Source: Sphingomonas lenta (GTDB lineage: Bacteria > Pseudomonadota > Alphaproteobacteria > Sphingomonadales > Sphingomonadaceae). Taken from it: DNA of 64,000 nt. A model generated the notes under the pieces. That model did no database searches. It was given only the letters and a program-made list of their open reading frames with translations, and was not told the origin of the DNA. The DNA is taken from positions 124,001 through 188,000 of the forward strand of contig NZ_NSLI01000002.1 of the NCBI RefSeq assembly GCF_002288825.1, read 5' to 3'. Made by a program: the position numbers and the translations under genes. Position 1 is the stretch's first letter. Every line of letters begins with the position of its first letter. Below, in pieces: positions 63,717 through 64,000 of the stretch.

Positions 63717-64000
63717 GTGAGCGGGGAGCCGACCACACGCAGGCGCTTGCTGGGGATAGGCGGGCTGGGCGCGGCGGGGCTGGCGCTGCCCGGCTGCGCC
63801 ACCATGGTCGCGCGACGGGAAGCGGTCGCGACCGGTTGCTTGCCGCCGGTGCTGGTCGACCGGAGCCGCGTCATCCGCGAGGTCGTCGGCCTGCGGCCCT
63901 ATCGCGCGTCGGGCTTCGTCGTGCGGGCGGAGGCGCTGGGGACCAAGCGGCTGGTCCACAATTACGGCCATGGCGGCGCGGGTATCACGCTCAGCTGGGG
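63717..64000 (+). CDS. FAD-dependent oxidoreductase (DAO family), N-terminus only
   Basis: Translated by hand; the frame runs off the right edge after about 94 codons. GTG start. The N-terminus SGEPTTRRRLLGIGGLGAAGLALPGCATM has the Tat twin-arginine pattern with a possible lipobox (LPGC). It continues into VIREVVGLRPYRASGFVVRAEALGTKRLVHNYGHGGAGITLSW, a D-amino-acid-oxidase-type motif that includes the GHGGAGITLSW flavin-binding segment. The substrate is unknown. Divergent from the REC-GGDEF-EAL gene (79-base gap). Confidence 0.75.
   Translation, partial: MSGEPTTRRRLLGIGGLGAAGLALPGCATMVARREAVATGCLPPVLVDRSRVIREVVGLRPYRASGFVVRAEALGTKRLVHNYGHGGAGITLSW

Overview
This is a GC-rich, gene-dense chromosomal stretch with about 60 genes. 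It most likely comes from a sphingomonad (Alphaproteobacteria, Sphingomonas-like). The evidence is the conserved order lapA-pyrF / trpF-trpB-trpA-accD-folC, the radA and cvpA/IscU-like/Kef blocks, an alphaproteobacterial SOS box (GTTC-N7-GTTC) at dinB, and repeated palindromic elements that read 'RHPGLVPGSI...' when translated. Many neighbours overlap by 1-4 bases (ATGA, GTGA or TGATG), so translational coupling is the rule. No transposase, integrase, phage gene, rRNA or CRISPR array is visible.

Layout. 1-3950 (minus): Kef-type antiporter (cut by the left edge), IscU-like protein, CvpA, RadA. 4109-6211: AraC-type regulator and a glycosyltransferase. 6285-7159 (minus): PadR regulator and DUF2218 protein. 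7367-10873: RarA, serine hydrolase, DUF429-like protein, then tRNA-Thr. 10963-14962: SDR, EEP-family phosphatase/nuclease, patatin-like protein. 15135-22002: LapA, PyrF, a kinase-like P-loop protein, tryptophan genes with an unrecognised small membrane protein, AccD, FolC. 22006-28967: AmpG-like MFS, a lone receiver, RluB, RsmD, RNase PH, RdgB, sulfotransferase. 29092-32264: TonB receptor plus PepSY membrane protein behind two Fur-like palindromes. 32269-36430 (minus): LprI-type lipoprotein, TonB-like protein, DUF4197 protein, soluble-signalling MCP. 36604-37269: VapBC. 37266-39062 (minus): LepA. 39180-45056: tandem CsgG-like paralogues, beta-propeller, DUF1203, second TonB, ferredoxin-NADP reductase. 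Then tRNA-Pro, a 1480-residue RTX protein, a TetR-controlled DevCAB-like exporter with its outer-membrane lipoprotein, a Cys-rich mini-protein, alpha/beta hydrolase, phospholipase D, DinB, a membrane-SET-domain fusion, a CHASE4 histidine kinase with a REC-GGDEF-EAL partner, and the start of a Tat-exported FAD oxidoreductase.

Most of the window is housekeeping. The unusual parts are (i) a seven-helix membrane domain fused to a complete SET methyltransferase-like domain with its zinc-binding Cys set; (ii) two families of intergenic palindromic repeats, one member of each lying in frame inside a protein-coding gene (the RluB tail and the N-terminus of the outer-membrane lipoprotein); (iii) a 91-residue membrane protein translationally coupled inside trpB-trpA; (iv) a 54-residue secreted protein with three Cys-Cys pairs; and (v) several clean operators (TetR, Fur-like, PadR, VapB, LexA) next to the genes they should control.
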